Shown: positions 21,311 through 32,029 of the stretch, one piece after another | How positions within the stretch are numbered: position 1 is the stretch's first letter | Layout: the number at the start of each line of letters is the position of its first letter | Assembly (NCBI GenBank): GCA_026874595.1 | Contig: CM049318.1 | Span: 27,118,956 to 27,182,955 of the forward strand | Reading direction: 5' to 3' | Length of the DNA: 64,000 bases | From: Sipunculus nudus | Taxonomy: Eukaryota > Annelida > Sipuncula > Golfingiida > Sipunculidae | Position numbers and translations under genes: made by a program | Notes under the pieces: generated by a model | Database searches by the model: none | What the model was told of the DNA's origin: nothing | Seen by the model: only the letters and a program-made list of their open reading frames with translations

Positions 21311-21735
21311 CTGAAACAAAAAGAAATAACTGCATGAATCAGGCAATAATTCAAAGTGTAATGACTTTCAAGGGCCGTTTGACAATAATAGATATCTTCA
21401 GACATACACACAAGTCCGCGCATGTTTGTGTGTATGTGTGTGTGTGGGGGGGGGGGTTATTACACTTTATAGTTTCAAATACACGGTATGGTTATAATGA
21501 GGTACAAATTTGTTATTGACAGGAATGTAATAGATTCTACGGTTATGATAATGGAACCTCACAGGATAAAGAGATATAGCCAGGGAACGTAGTTAATAAA
21601 AACTAATAATACTTTTTCAATGTTAAATAATGCTGTGCTTAAGTAAATGTTATGATTAATTGTATAAACATGAGAACTGGTCGATCGCCAATTATTCAGC
21701 AGCGTTTATTTTTTGTGTTAAATAATTGAGCTTAC

Positions 21736-22248
21736 TGTAACAGGTTATTATGATTGGCCGACGGAAGGATCTAGTGGGTCATGACATAGTTATAGGAGCT
21801 TCGTTTGTAATTTCCAGTAGCCAGGTCCAGCAAGACCAGAACACGCGGCTAGAATATTCTCGTGGCTGCTTAGAAGCAGGTCCGATTTATAGTCGGCCGA
21901 AAGTCAGTGTTCACCGAGTCGTCCTAAAACAATCATCCAAGATAGAAAGCCATTGTTTATAGGTGACAATATGTTTTATTTCAGATTGTATCAAGCGGGG
22001 CTCTGCATTAAATACCGGGAAAAGACTTGAGTTAGGCTTGGAGTAGTTTAGTTCCAGCCGAGCAGGGCGTTAAAAGTACTGTAAGAGTACTTTTTCTTAT
22101 TTTTGTTGTCTGAGATTCGGCAAACGGAAGCCAATTAGAATGATTTTGGAATAAACTTGTTCTCTTTACTCCTAGACATTGTTTGGCTGCTGGGACTTTA
22201 GCGTGAAAGTTCCCGGGAAATAATGTCCTGTGCGTTTGTGGTGTGACA
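21736..22248 (+). repeat. LTR-like promoter module, copy 3
   Basis: About 513 bp from TGTAACAGG to GTGTGACA, with GAATATTC at about 21,852 and TTTATAG at about 21,886, followed by ACTGGCGACTCGATCG. The downstream GA-rich gag region (22,540-22,700) is rearranged and lacks the SYVFSFER block. Confidence 0.55.
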
Positions 22249-22899
22249 TATAGAAACTGGCGACTCGATCGATATAGACATGAAGAGAAAATCCATTCGT
22301 AAATTCAAGTATTAGTCCATTGATTGAGCTGTGTGCCTTAGGCTGTCCTTGTGATCAACCTAAAACCGGAGGTACTACAGCCAATCACCGGAGTATTTCT
22401 TTGTGAAACCGTGAGATCATTACCATGCAGTGACATCGATACTATGCGTTAACAACATGGCAATTTGCTGTCCAGTAATTGTTATAACTTAGCCAGGTGC
22501 TTGGGTAAGAAGGATCAAATGTACAAGAGAGATAAGAGCAGCAGGCCGCCGACAGACAGGAACGACAGAAGCAGAGAGATGTAGAGAGGAAGCAAGGAGA
22601 GAGACAGAGAGAACAGACAGAGTGAAAAGAAAGATAAAAAGGAAGAAAAATAAAAGTGACAGTGGGCGAGGCAGGGAACTAGAAATGGAAAAAGAGAGAT
22701 AGCACGAGCTACTGAAGATAGACTGCAGCAGCAAGAGCGTACTGCTCACCCCCGTACGCCAGTGATGACCGTGGATGCAGGCGGACGGACGGTGGGTATA
22801 CCATAACACTCCCGTACTATGACGGGCATGTAGAAATGCCTCCCTTGTAGTACCGAAGTTGCAGCACTGAAAGAGGAATCACGTAAAACTGCAATGACA

Positions 22900-23370
22900 A
22901 ACATCGAGAAAAGGAATACTTTCAACTATACCCTATGATTTCGAGACAAGATTTATTTTTTTTCAATAATGATCTTTTGACTGTATATTACAGAGGCCGT
23001 ATGAAAACTGGGAATATTATATGTTTTCGAACGTACACACATGTCCCCCGGGGGGGGGGGGGGGGGTGCGGATATTCGATAAGAGATCCTTACAAAAGAC
23101 ATTTACTTTAATTGTGGTTTTGTACTTTAATTGTGTTTGGTTCGTTTTATTAATGTAATTCATCTCTGTGTGAGCTGTAATAATCAAAATAATTCCCTCC
23201 TTGTCTAACGGATTTGTCATCATGAAAGTGATGACAGACCAAGAACCGATATGCCAAACGTATTTGTAGACATACAAAAACTTAGTCCGCAGCGATTTCA
23301 GCCGAGTTATCTTTTACCTATTCCTTATGATTTCAATAAAAGCTTTTTCTTTCAACATTTGCTTTTGTGA
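22900..23370. repeat. intronic module copy without exon
   Basis: Contains TCAATAATGATCTTTTGACT, GGCCGTATGAAAACTG, a long G run (about 23,050-23,066) and the AACCGATATGCCAAACG segment shared with 15,900-16,400, 19,950-20,400 and 28,900-29,300. Confidence 0.6.
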
Positions 23371-23381
23371 TCGTACATACA

Positions 23382-26300
23382 TACATACCATATGACCGCC
23401 TATTTAACCACTTTTAAATATCTGTATGTTAGTGGTTTGTTAAAAAAAAAGTTGTTTAAGCAATCCGCTAGTTATAGAAAGAAAACTGATATGTAAAATT
23501 AAAAGTCAAAACGTGACATAATTATTCAAAACGATTGTCTATTTTGGTCTATAAATGCTGGCACAATTCTCTGTTATTCATCACATGTATATGGTTTTAA
23601 TAGGTCATACTAAGAGTACATTGTATTTTTAAGGTGCTTATTTCTCACCCATCATGCTAAAAGATGTTTATATATGGAGGAGTACACGGAATTCCTGGTA
23701 TTCACTATTTTATTTATGTCATCAGATAACATGTTTACATGTACATATATTCTCTTTTAGCAGATGGTTATCCCTTTTATAAGAAAATAACTTTATCCAA
23801 GCATCACAGAACGATTCGGTCAAATTATGTTGCTTGTATAAACATTTATAAAGCATATGGTCTTATACTACTTAATCCCAGTAATTTTCAAGCAGATATC
23901 CTTAAAAAGTGCTCTCCTGAAATAGCCATCTGGACAGATAAAGCAATTCTGCTATTTCTGTGCTGTCTCAAGATTTACCACTGTGGATTTCAGAGACTAT
24001 TTTCAGCATATGCTCCGGTACTGATGCACTACATAGTGCCTATAGCTATCATTAACGTTGTCGTAAGCCTGGAGAGCAGATTTTGAGAATATACTGATTC
24101 AGTGATTTTTTCTTCATATTTTTAAATTTATCATACAAATTAGTACAAGTTATTTTGAGCGGCAAAGGGACACCGGCATTATAGAAATCACTCTTGGGTG
24201 GGGGGTGGGGGCATATATAGCTTTATTTTAAAAAAAAGGGCCACAGAGCCGACAGTTCTAAATATTATACAGCAGCAAGTTCTGATATAACGATTGAACA
24301 CAAACTGCCTGATATAAACTAACCGGAATATAATCTGACAAAATTGATAGTGTGACCAATATCTCTGTATATTTTACAAACATCATTTGTATTTCTGAGA
24401 ATGCCAGATTACAGCAGTTACGGCATTTTTGTCAGCAACGGGCTCTTATATACTCCTGAAACCTTAATTGCTAAATGATAATGGATAGTTGTATTATTCG
24501 AACGAGACTGGCGGCGCCAAACCTATATGTCATTTTTAGGTCAGCTGAATGAAAGTCATCTGAACTTATCAATCACTCTTTATCCATTGTCCGTCCGTTG
24601 ACAGGTCACAAATCGTAATAGCTAAACCTTTTATCGTCTGTCTTGACATCCAGAAGGATCAATGAAAAATCTTCTAGGACACTTTCACTGTGACCTATAT
24701 GGGTAATGGGGCCTCTTTGTGCACCCAAGAATAATGATTTTTTATACAAAAGCTCCAGTATCTCAATAACACAGTGATTGCAATCCATTCCATGCATATA
24801 CTTACTATTTCCCTGTATTTGAAATCTTCAAATGAAGCAGTTTAGACTTTGACAGGGTAAAAAAAAGGGACCTTTCGACCTAGAAACATCTAACTGAACT
24901 AGGCAAATTTCTTAAATAACCTGAAATTAAATCATGGAGTTCTATTTTCTGTGAGCTACTGTACGCAAACATGATTTTAGTATCCATAGAGTCAGACGGG
25001 TACATATTGTATCGATTTGGCCTAGAATTATCTTAAGTGACATTAAGAGAGGTCCTAGGTAAATGTCCATGGAGGCATGAAACAAGGTCATTATGACCTA
25101 TATTCTGCGAACTATAGAGGAAAAATCATGGGCTCAAATGGTAACCAATGGTAATGCAACATCCCGGAATGATTACTATAAACATCCAATGAGTTATGAG
25201 CACGTTTTCCACTTGTAACTGTAAAGTGGCTGCGTTGGGAGCCAGGATCTCTTCTGTGCATCCCATTCAGAAAGAATAGGTCGTCTGAACATCAGTAGGA
25301 ACATCAGTAAAAAAAATCATTAATTCGGGATTAAAAATTATACTTACAGGAACCCGTTTTGGCACATTTTTTAACCATCGGGACATTCTATTCGTATATC
25401 CAGTGAACTGAAAAAAGAATTGCATTTTTTTATTCGTATTAAACCATGTTAGAAAATTAATAAAATTGTGTTATTTGCAGTTTAATGAACACTTTTTCTC
25501 TTGGTTTGTCAATGTACTGTTCGTTCGTGCCGCCCCTTCTTTTACCAAATATCTCTGAAGCCCCAGATGCTTTTTTCACCAATCTATGCGGCCATATTGC
25601 TCACACCAATAATATTTGATAAGGTCACACCAGCTTACTTGAATTACTTTCTGCAATCCATTATAATCTTCTATATTTGTATTCAGATAAGTCGGTGAAT
25701 AAGAGTACTATATCTCTTAAAACAAAGGCATGAATTCCATAGAACAAAGGAATTGTATGAATTTCAGTTGAATAGAAATATTTTAAAGTGCTTCCTCGGG
25801 ACTTTAATTTGGCTTGTCGCATAATTTATGGTTTCACGTTTTCACAAATATGGTCAAGCTCCTTTGCTAACAGCTCATGTACCACTGCAGACGAGTAAAA
25901 TGAAAAGGCAAAACGCTTTATATTTGACTTATGTGATCACTACAGTTTGTTTCTTCTACACAAGGAGTTGCCAAAAGTGGTAAAGCAATTAAATTTATGG
26001 ATATTTTGGAGATCTCCGGACACGCAAAAAATTAGGCCGTTTCTCTATAAACGGGGGACGTATTTATGTTATAGCGTATCTCCACAAGTCGTTGTTTAGG
26101 GCGTCTGACACAAAATTTACTGCATGTATCAGACAATAATTCAAAGTGTAGCGACTTTCAAGGGCCGTTAGACAATATAAGTGGTCTTCAGACATACACA
26201 CAAGTCAGCGCATGTGTGTGTTTGGGGGGGGGGGGCAGGTATTAGACTAAATAGTTTTCAATACAGGGTATGGTTATAATAAGGTACAGATTTGTTATTG

Positions 26301-26525
26301 GCACGAATGTAATAGCAACTCCGGTTATGATAAAATGGCACCTCAGAGGATAAAGAGATATAGCCAGGGAACGTAGTTTATAAGATTTAATTATTCTTTT
26401 TCAATGTTTAATAATGCTGTGCTCAAGTTAATGTTATTTTCAATTGTATATATGTATATATATAAGAGAATTGGTCGATTGATAAATCATTCAGCAGCGT
26501 ATATTTATTGTGTTAAATTATTGAG
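23382..26525. repeat. segmental duplication block P2 (paralogous to 10,403-14,500)
   Basis: Colinear with P1 and lacking the 560-bp insert of P1. It includes exon B2 and a GT/G-run module (26,210-26,236), then breaks off in TTAAATTATTGAGG where P1 continues into the LTR-like module. Confidence 0.85.
25348..25407 (-). CDS. microexon candidate B2 (60 nt)
   Basis: Minus-strand acceptor TTTTTTCAG and donor GTAAGTATA flank 60 nt reading FTGYTNRMSRWLKNVPKRVP. It differs from B1 at 16 of 60 bases, while the neighbouring intron differs at about 8-12%. The frame is still fully open. Confidence 0.58.
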
Positions 26526-26729
26526 GATTGGACTTTATCCAAACCGTGCCCGTAGATACATAAGGTTGTTAACTTTTGTTAACTTTTCGACTGTTATAAC
26601 TTTCTTATAGGCGTTGTTGACGAATTAAGTTACACATAGTGATGTTCTACCGATCTGATACAGAGAGATTTCCCATCAAAAGAGATTTTTGGGAATAATT
26701 AAACTTTATTAAAAAAAGGTAATGCTTAC

Positions 26730-26771
26730 CTCCTTTTCCTTCTCTGTTATCTCTTGGAGTAATTTTTCATT
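26730..26771 (-). CDS. microexon candidate A3 (42 nt, two heptads)
   Basis: Acceptor TTTTGTTTCAG and donor GAG/GTAAGCA flank NEKLLQEITEKEKE, phase 0. The heptad pattern is clear (L4, L5, I8 hydrophobic, otherwise K/E/Q). It lies in a module with a (GT)n-G10 tract (26,878-26,900) about 110-130 nt upstream in transcript sense. Confidence 0.55.
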
Positions 26772-27102
26772 CTGAAACAAAAATTACTGCATTAATCAGG
26801 CATTAATTCAAAGTGTAGCGACTTTCAAGGGCCGTTAGACAATATTAGATGTCTTCAGACATACACACAAGTGCGCGTGTGTGTGTGTGTGGGGGGGGGG
26901 GTTATTAGAATAATTAGTTTTCAATACACGGTTTGGTTATAATAAGGTACAGATTTGTTATGGACACGAATGTAATAGCAACTCCAGTTATGATAAAACG
27001 GAACCTCAAGGGAAAAAGAGATATAGCCAGGGAACGTAGTTTAAAATATTTAATAATTATTGTTCATTGTTTAATAATGCTGTACTTAAGTTAATATTAT
27101 TA

Positions 27103-27107
<5 letters not shown>

Positions 27108-27154
<47 letters not shown>
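27108..27154. repeat. (AT)n microsatellite
   Basis: Pure AT tract of about 46 bases inside a duplicated module. Confidence 0.95.
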
Positions 27155-27159
<5 letters not shown>

Positions 27160-27449
27160 TGGTCGATTGATAAATCATTCAGCAGCGTATATTTATTGTG
27201 TTAAATAATTGAGCTTACTGTACCAGGTTAATGTGATTGGCACATGGAAGGATTGAACCTTATCCAAACCGTGCCCGTATACATAAGGTTGTTAACTTTT
27301 GTTAACTTTTCGACTGTTATAACTTTCTTATAGGCGGTGTTGACGAATTAAGGTACACATAGTGATGTTCTACCGATCTGATACAGAGAGATTTACCAAC
27401 AAAAGGGATTTTTGGGAATAATTAAACTTTATTAAAAGGTAATTCTTAC

Positions 27450-27491
27450 CTCCTTTTCCTTCTCTGTCACCTCTTGGAGTAATTTTTCATT
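27450..27491 (-). CDS. microexon candidate A4 (42 nt, two heptads)
   Basis: NEKLLQEVTEKEKE, nearly identical to A3 (I to V). Donor GAG/GTAAGAA is strong. The acceptor is changed to ATTTAAG, and the sequence just upstream switches from A-type to another intron type, so a rearrangement breakpoint lies at the acceptor. It may be skipped. Confidence 0.42.
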
Positions 27492-27554
27492 CTTAAATTG
27501 TGTAATTTGCAGCTCCATGAAGGGTAATAATTCGGGATTAAAAATTATACTTAC

Positions 27555-27616
27555 AAGAATCCCTGTTTTGGCACATTTTGTATCCATCTTGATATTTTTG
27601 TCATATATCCAGTGAA
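27555..27616 (-). pseudogene. microexon B3 (62 nt), frame shifted
   Basis: Opens FTGYMTKISRWIQNVPK like B1/B2 with good splice sites (TTTTTTCAG and GTAAGTATA), but two extra bases near the end break the frame. Confidence 0.45.
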
Positions 27617-27732
27617 CTGAAAAAAGAATTGCATTTATTTATTCGTATTAAACCATGTTAGAAAAAGAAATAAAATTGTGTTATTTACAGTTCTATGAAG
27701 GGTAATAATTCGGGATTAAAATTTATACTTGC

Positions 27733-27793
27733 AGCAACGTCCTTTTGCATATTTTGAAGCCACCCTCAAACGGTTTGTCTTATATCCAGTGAT
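27733..27793 (-). pseudogene. microexon B4 (61 nt), GC donor
   Basis: Begins ITGYKTN and then diverges through an early frame change. The donor reads GCAAGTATA, a GC-AG type site in a context that matches the GTAAGTATA of its paralogues. Probably decaying. Confidence 0.4.
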
Positions 27794-28613
27794 CTGAAAA
27801 GAGAATAGCATTTATTTATTCGTATTAAACCATGTTTAAAAAATAAAATTGTTTTTATTTTTTAGTTTTATGAACACTTTTTCTTTTGGTTTGTCAATGT
27901 CTATGTCCGTTTGTGCCGCCCCTTCAAAACGCTTCACATTTGACTTATGTGATCACTATAGTTTGTTTCTTCTCCACAAGGAGTCGCCAAAGTGGTAAAA
28001 GTGGTATTTTAATTTCTTGGAACTTTAGAGATCCAGCAAACAAGCAGAATAAAATTAAAACGTTTCTCGTTAACATGGGGACGTGTATCTTATGTTAAGT
28101 GTATCTCCGCAAGTCGTTGTTTAGGGTGTCTGGCTTGGAATACGTTTTTGAAAACCGGATCATATATCGGTAGGCACGTCACAATGACATACAAAACTTT
28201 GTTTTCAATACAGACATTTCTCGCTCTGAGGTCATCAGCTAACATATCCCCCGCTGGTTTCTTTATTTTATGGACAAGCACATGCGTAGTTATCGTTCAT
28301 CAGACAGATTTATTCAAGCCCAAACAAATTTGTCCAAATTGAAATCCCTGTACCAGGCTCTTGTATATCCTACCGTAAAACATGAGTATAGCGCTATTGG
28401 TCAGATGGGCACACATTGTAGCAGTTTGGCGTAGAAACTTCTAACACAGCTGATCTTATTTATTTTTCTTAATTAAGATTCATGTAAATGCTTCAAATTA
28501 ACGTGACGTTATAATGATTGAATACACAGGCAGGCCGGATTTTTGATACAGATAGTTCCTAACAACAAGGATTTACTGAAATTAGAAAGGTTAAGACAAA
28601 AGTTAGATCTTAC

Positions 28614-28655
28614 AACATTATCTTTTTCCATAATTTGGGTATCACATTCTTGAAT
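28614..28655 (-). CDS. microexon candidate E (42 nt, two heptads)
   Basis: Acceptor TTTTTGTTTCAG and donor GTT/GTAAGATC flank IQECDTQIMEKDNV, phase 0. The intron around it (GATTGAATACACAGGCAGGC.. and AACAAGGATTTACTGAA) matches the modules around A and D, so it is a diverged paralogue of the same exon family. Confidence 0.52.
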
Positions 28656-29584
28656 CTGAAACAAAAAATAAGGCATGAATCCAGCAATCACTCAAACTGT
28701 ATCATAGGGACTGATCGGGGTCTGTTAGACGTTTTCCCTTTGTTACAAACAAATAAAAATATTCTACTGTAAATTTCTTTAATATCGTGCCCAACCATCG
28801 GTGTTTTGTGTCGGTTCTTTTTGTCGGTTATTTTAATTTCTGCAGCTTATAGTGATGACAAAAAATCTCTTCTTGGCAGTACAGATGTTAGAATTTCTGA
28901 GGATAGGAAAGACCTAAAACAGAAAAGACGAAAGTACTTATGGACAAAGAAAAAGGATACTTTTACCTATAGCCAATATTTATTTTTCAATAATGATATT
29001 TTGACTATGTTACAAGAGCCGTATGAAAACTGTGAAAATTGCCAAATGTCCGGGGATACGGATATTCGATTAAGAGTTCCTAACAAAAGGAATTGTGTTT
29101 TGGTTCTTTTTATTAATATTATTTCATCACACTGTAATCTGCAATAATTGAAATAATCCCTCCTGTTTATACAGAATGTGATGAAGTGCAAGACCTAAAA
29201 CGTGCACATCTGATGAAGTGTAAGACCTTAAACCGCAATGTCAAACTTATTTATAAACATATAAAAACCTAGTCCGCAGCGGTATTAGCCCCGTATCCTT
29301 TTATCTATTCCTCATGATTTCGAGAAAAGCTTTATTTTCAAAAAATGATCTTGTGATTCTATAGTCCATATGTCGTATGAGTACATCAGATATCCTCTGA
29401 CCGACACACAAGTCCGTTTTGGTGTGTTTATTCGACCTTCTCTGTTTCCGACCACGTGATGTAGGTAAAGCAAGAAGGAAATTTGTAATGTCATACAGAT
29501 TGGTTACATAGACGGGACAGATAATTGATTAGATCCTTATAAAAGGGATTTTCTTGAACTACCTAGACTAAAGTTAATTCTTAC

Positions 29585-29623
29585 CTCTGTCTGTTAACTT
29601 TTTCTTTCTTTCGGTCCATCAAT
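29585..29623 (-). pseudogene. microexon D3 (39 nt)
   Basis: IDGPKERKS then a stop. Splice sites are excellent (TTTTTGTTTCAG, GAG/GTAAGAA), but it is three bases shorter than 42 and contains TAA. Confidence 0.45.
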
Positions 29624-29750
29624 CTGAAACAAAAATTTACAGTATGAATAAGCAAACAAATGTTTAAAAATTGTATCAAGTTTTACAGTGACTGAAATCA
29701 TGGTCCGTAGTTCTTTTTGATTATTTATTGTGTTAAGTAATTGAGCTTAC

Positions 29751-30175
29751 TGTACCACGTTATTGTGATTGATCGACGGAAGGCTCTGGTGGGTCCTGAC
29801 ATAGTTGCAGGAGCCTTGTTTGTAATTTCCAGTAAGAACGTTTTAAAAGACCAGACCACGCGGCTAGAATATTCTTGAGGCTGCCTGAAGGCAGGGTCTA
29901 TATAAAGTCGGCCGACGACCGAGTCGTCTCACAGCAGTCTCCCGAGATAGAGAGCCAGTGTTTATAGGCGACAATACGTCTTGTGTCAGTCAGATTGTAC
30001 CAAACGGGTGCTGCATTAGATACCGGGAGAAGGCTGTATAGGCTTGGAGTACTTTAGTTTTAGCCGAACAGGGCGTTAACATTACTGTGAGAAGACTCGG
30101 GTTTTTTTTTTCATTTTCTTGTGTATGAAATTAGAGCCAGTTTGCGGCAAACGGAAGCCATTTTGGATGATTTGG
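29751..30175 (+). repeat. LTR-like promoter module, copy 4 (3' truncated)
   Basis: Starts TGTACCACG. Carries GAATATTC (about 29,867) and the best TATA box of the four (TATATAAAG, 29,899-29,907), then GTCGGCCGACGACCG. It ends in GGAAGCCATTTTGGATGATT and passes into unrelated sequence without the CA end or gag. Confidence 0.55.
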
Positions 30176-31720
30176 ATGATAATAATCTTTATATACGTAT
30201 CAGATACACTGTCACCATTGTCCATTTTGTTCTGTAGATTTATGGTTTTAGTAGGACCCCTACTTTGTTTTCCTTTATATGTTTTCCTTGACATGTCTGT
30301 GTGATGATAACATGGGTGAGATGTATTAACAAGCAGCCAGTATTCTTGGAGCCGTTTTGCCTTCTCACAGAGGTGACATTTCTCCTGGCTTCCCAAATAA
30401 ATTTCCTATGTCTTTGACTGCTCCTACTTCAAATGCCATTCTCATCAATTCACTCATACCTCATTCTGGTTCGCTTATGCATGACGTGTGGTAAAAAGTA
30501 CAACTCCTGATGTTGATATTAAACTGAAAATATATGTAGGCGCGAAGTGCTTTCAGTATATGTTTGTTGTAGTTGTTATTACATATATAAATTGTTCTTT
30601 TTGTGATTTTTTTCAGTAACACAGACTTTCTTCAGAGACGATTACTTTTTGCAAGATTTACGCATGGGTAAAATTGCAAGGAAACGGTACAAATTGAAAG
30701 ACTTCGTGTACTTTGAAATGAATATCATACGCATCATTTGTCGGACCTTAAGCATTTTTGTGCAACTCTAACATTGTTTTGGAAGGTGTTACTGAATGTA
30801 AAAGTTAATCTGCCTGGACGTGGATGTGACATGTGATGCCATACAAACATCATCAACATGAACATCTATCCGTGGGTCATCTTATCAAGGAGAGCTCAAC
30901 GATAAATTTCTTGTTTCACGCCACTGTATTTCTCTTCTTGAATCATAGCGAAGAATTTTACACATAAAATTGGTAACGCAAAACTAGACTACAACCGCTG
31001 AAAAAATATTTAAAATATGTAACACTGAGAAAAAGATCACGATCGCTGAAATATATGAATTGATTTGAAGTGTAACTCTGGCGGATGTGTTTAATGGTCA
31101 TTGGGTATGTTTTCCGATCCAGTGACAAAATTTCATCACTAATGAAATTTCTTCACGTTCTGAACTTTTGCTACGGATCCCGCCAAAAAAAAAAAGTTCT
31201 GACCTAGCTGGTGCAAACATATCTAACTACATTTGTTGTCAGAAGACAACAGTTGAGTTGTGTAAACTGGACCTGGCTAAGCAATTTTAAAAGTGTGATG
31301 ATCCTAGAGTTATCCAGTATCATTTGTTTTATACGTTTAGTATGACTGTCTTGTAAAAAATGTTTTTGACTCTAGACCTATGTAGAAAATCATAGGGAAT
31401 CTAAACAGACGAAATAAGTAGGTTGAACATTATGCGAAGTTTAATTTGGATTTTATTGAGCAAGGAACATTTTCACACATTTATCAGGACATATTTGAAT
31501 TTCCAAAATTATTTTTATTTTTAAATGCAATAGACTTCCATATGATTCTGTGAAACAGAGATCGGCTTCAACTGCGATACAATTTACCACCCGATTTACA
31601 TTCAATATTTTTCCATGCTCCAAGTAGACAAGTCACAAAATTCAAAGCTTCTTTCTGGAGTAAATGCTCTCGGACTTCTTCAGAAACCGCGCTTTCTATT
31701 TCCTAATTGGTTTATATTGC
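30176..31720. other. no gene recognised
   Basis: A minus-strand open frame (30,082-30,396) partly covers LTR copy 4 and was not accepted. 30,480-31,600 is AT-rich and featureless except for an A10 tract near 31,186. Confidence 0.4.
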
Positions 31721-31723
31721 CTC

Positions 31724-32027
31724 TTCAGTATCATCTGTTGCAACATCAGTATCACATGTTGCCAAATCAGTATCGTCTACTGTCTCATCAGTTTCATCTA
31801 TTGCCTCATCAGTTTCATCAATTACTTCATCAGTATCATCTATTGCTCCCATCAGTATAATCTATTGCCTCATCAGTATAATCTATTGCCTCATCAGTAT
31901 CTTATGTTGCCTCATCAGTATCGTCTACTGCCTCATCAGTATCATCTACTGCCTCATCAGTATAATCTATTGCTCCCATCAGTATCATCTATTGCCCCAT
32001 CAGTATCATCTATTACCTCATCAGATC
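31724..32027. repeat. 21-bp minisatellite (CATCAGTATCATCTATTGCCT)
   Basis: About 14 units of 21 bp with small changes. Because 21 is a multiple of three, several frames stay open for 80-136 codons. On the minus strand one frame reads an acidic heptad repeat, DEAIDET and DEAVDDT, which continues past the repeat into EIESAVSEEVREHLLQ after stops. It may be a relic of an acidic coding repeat, or simply a satellite. Confidence 0.9.
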
Positions 32028-32029
32028 AT

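Noticed and set aside
30082-30396. 104-codon minus-strand frame with CHLCEKAKRLQEYW
   Set aside because: No family recognised, it overlaps the end of LTR copy 4, and neighbouring frames give equally plausible peptides.
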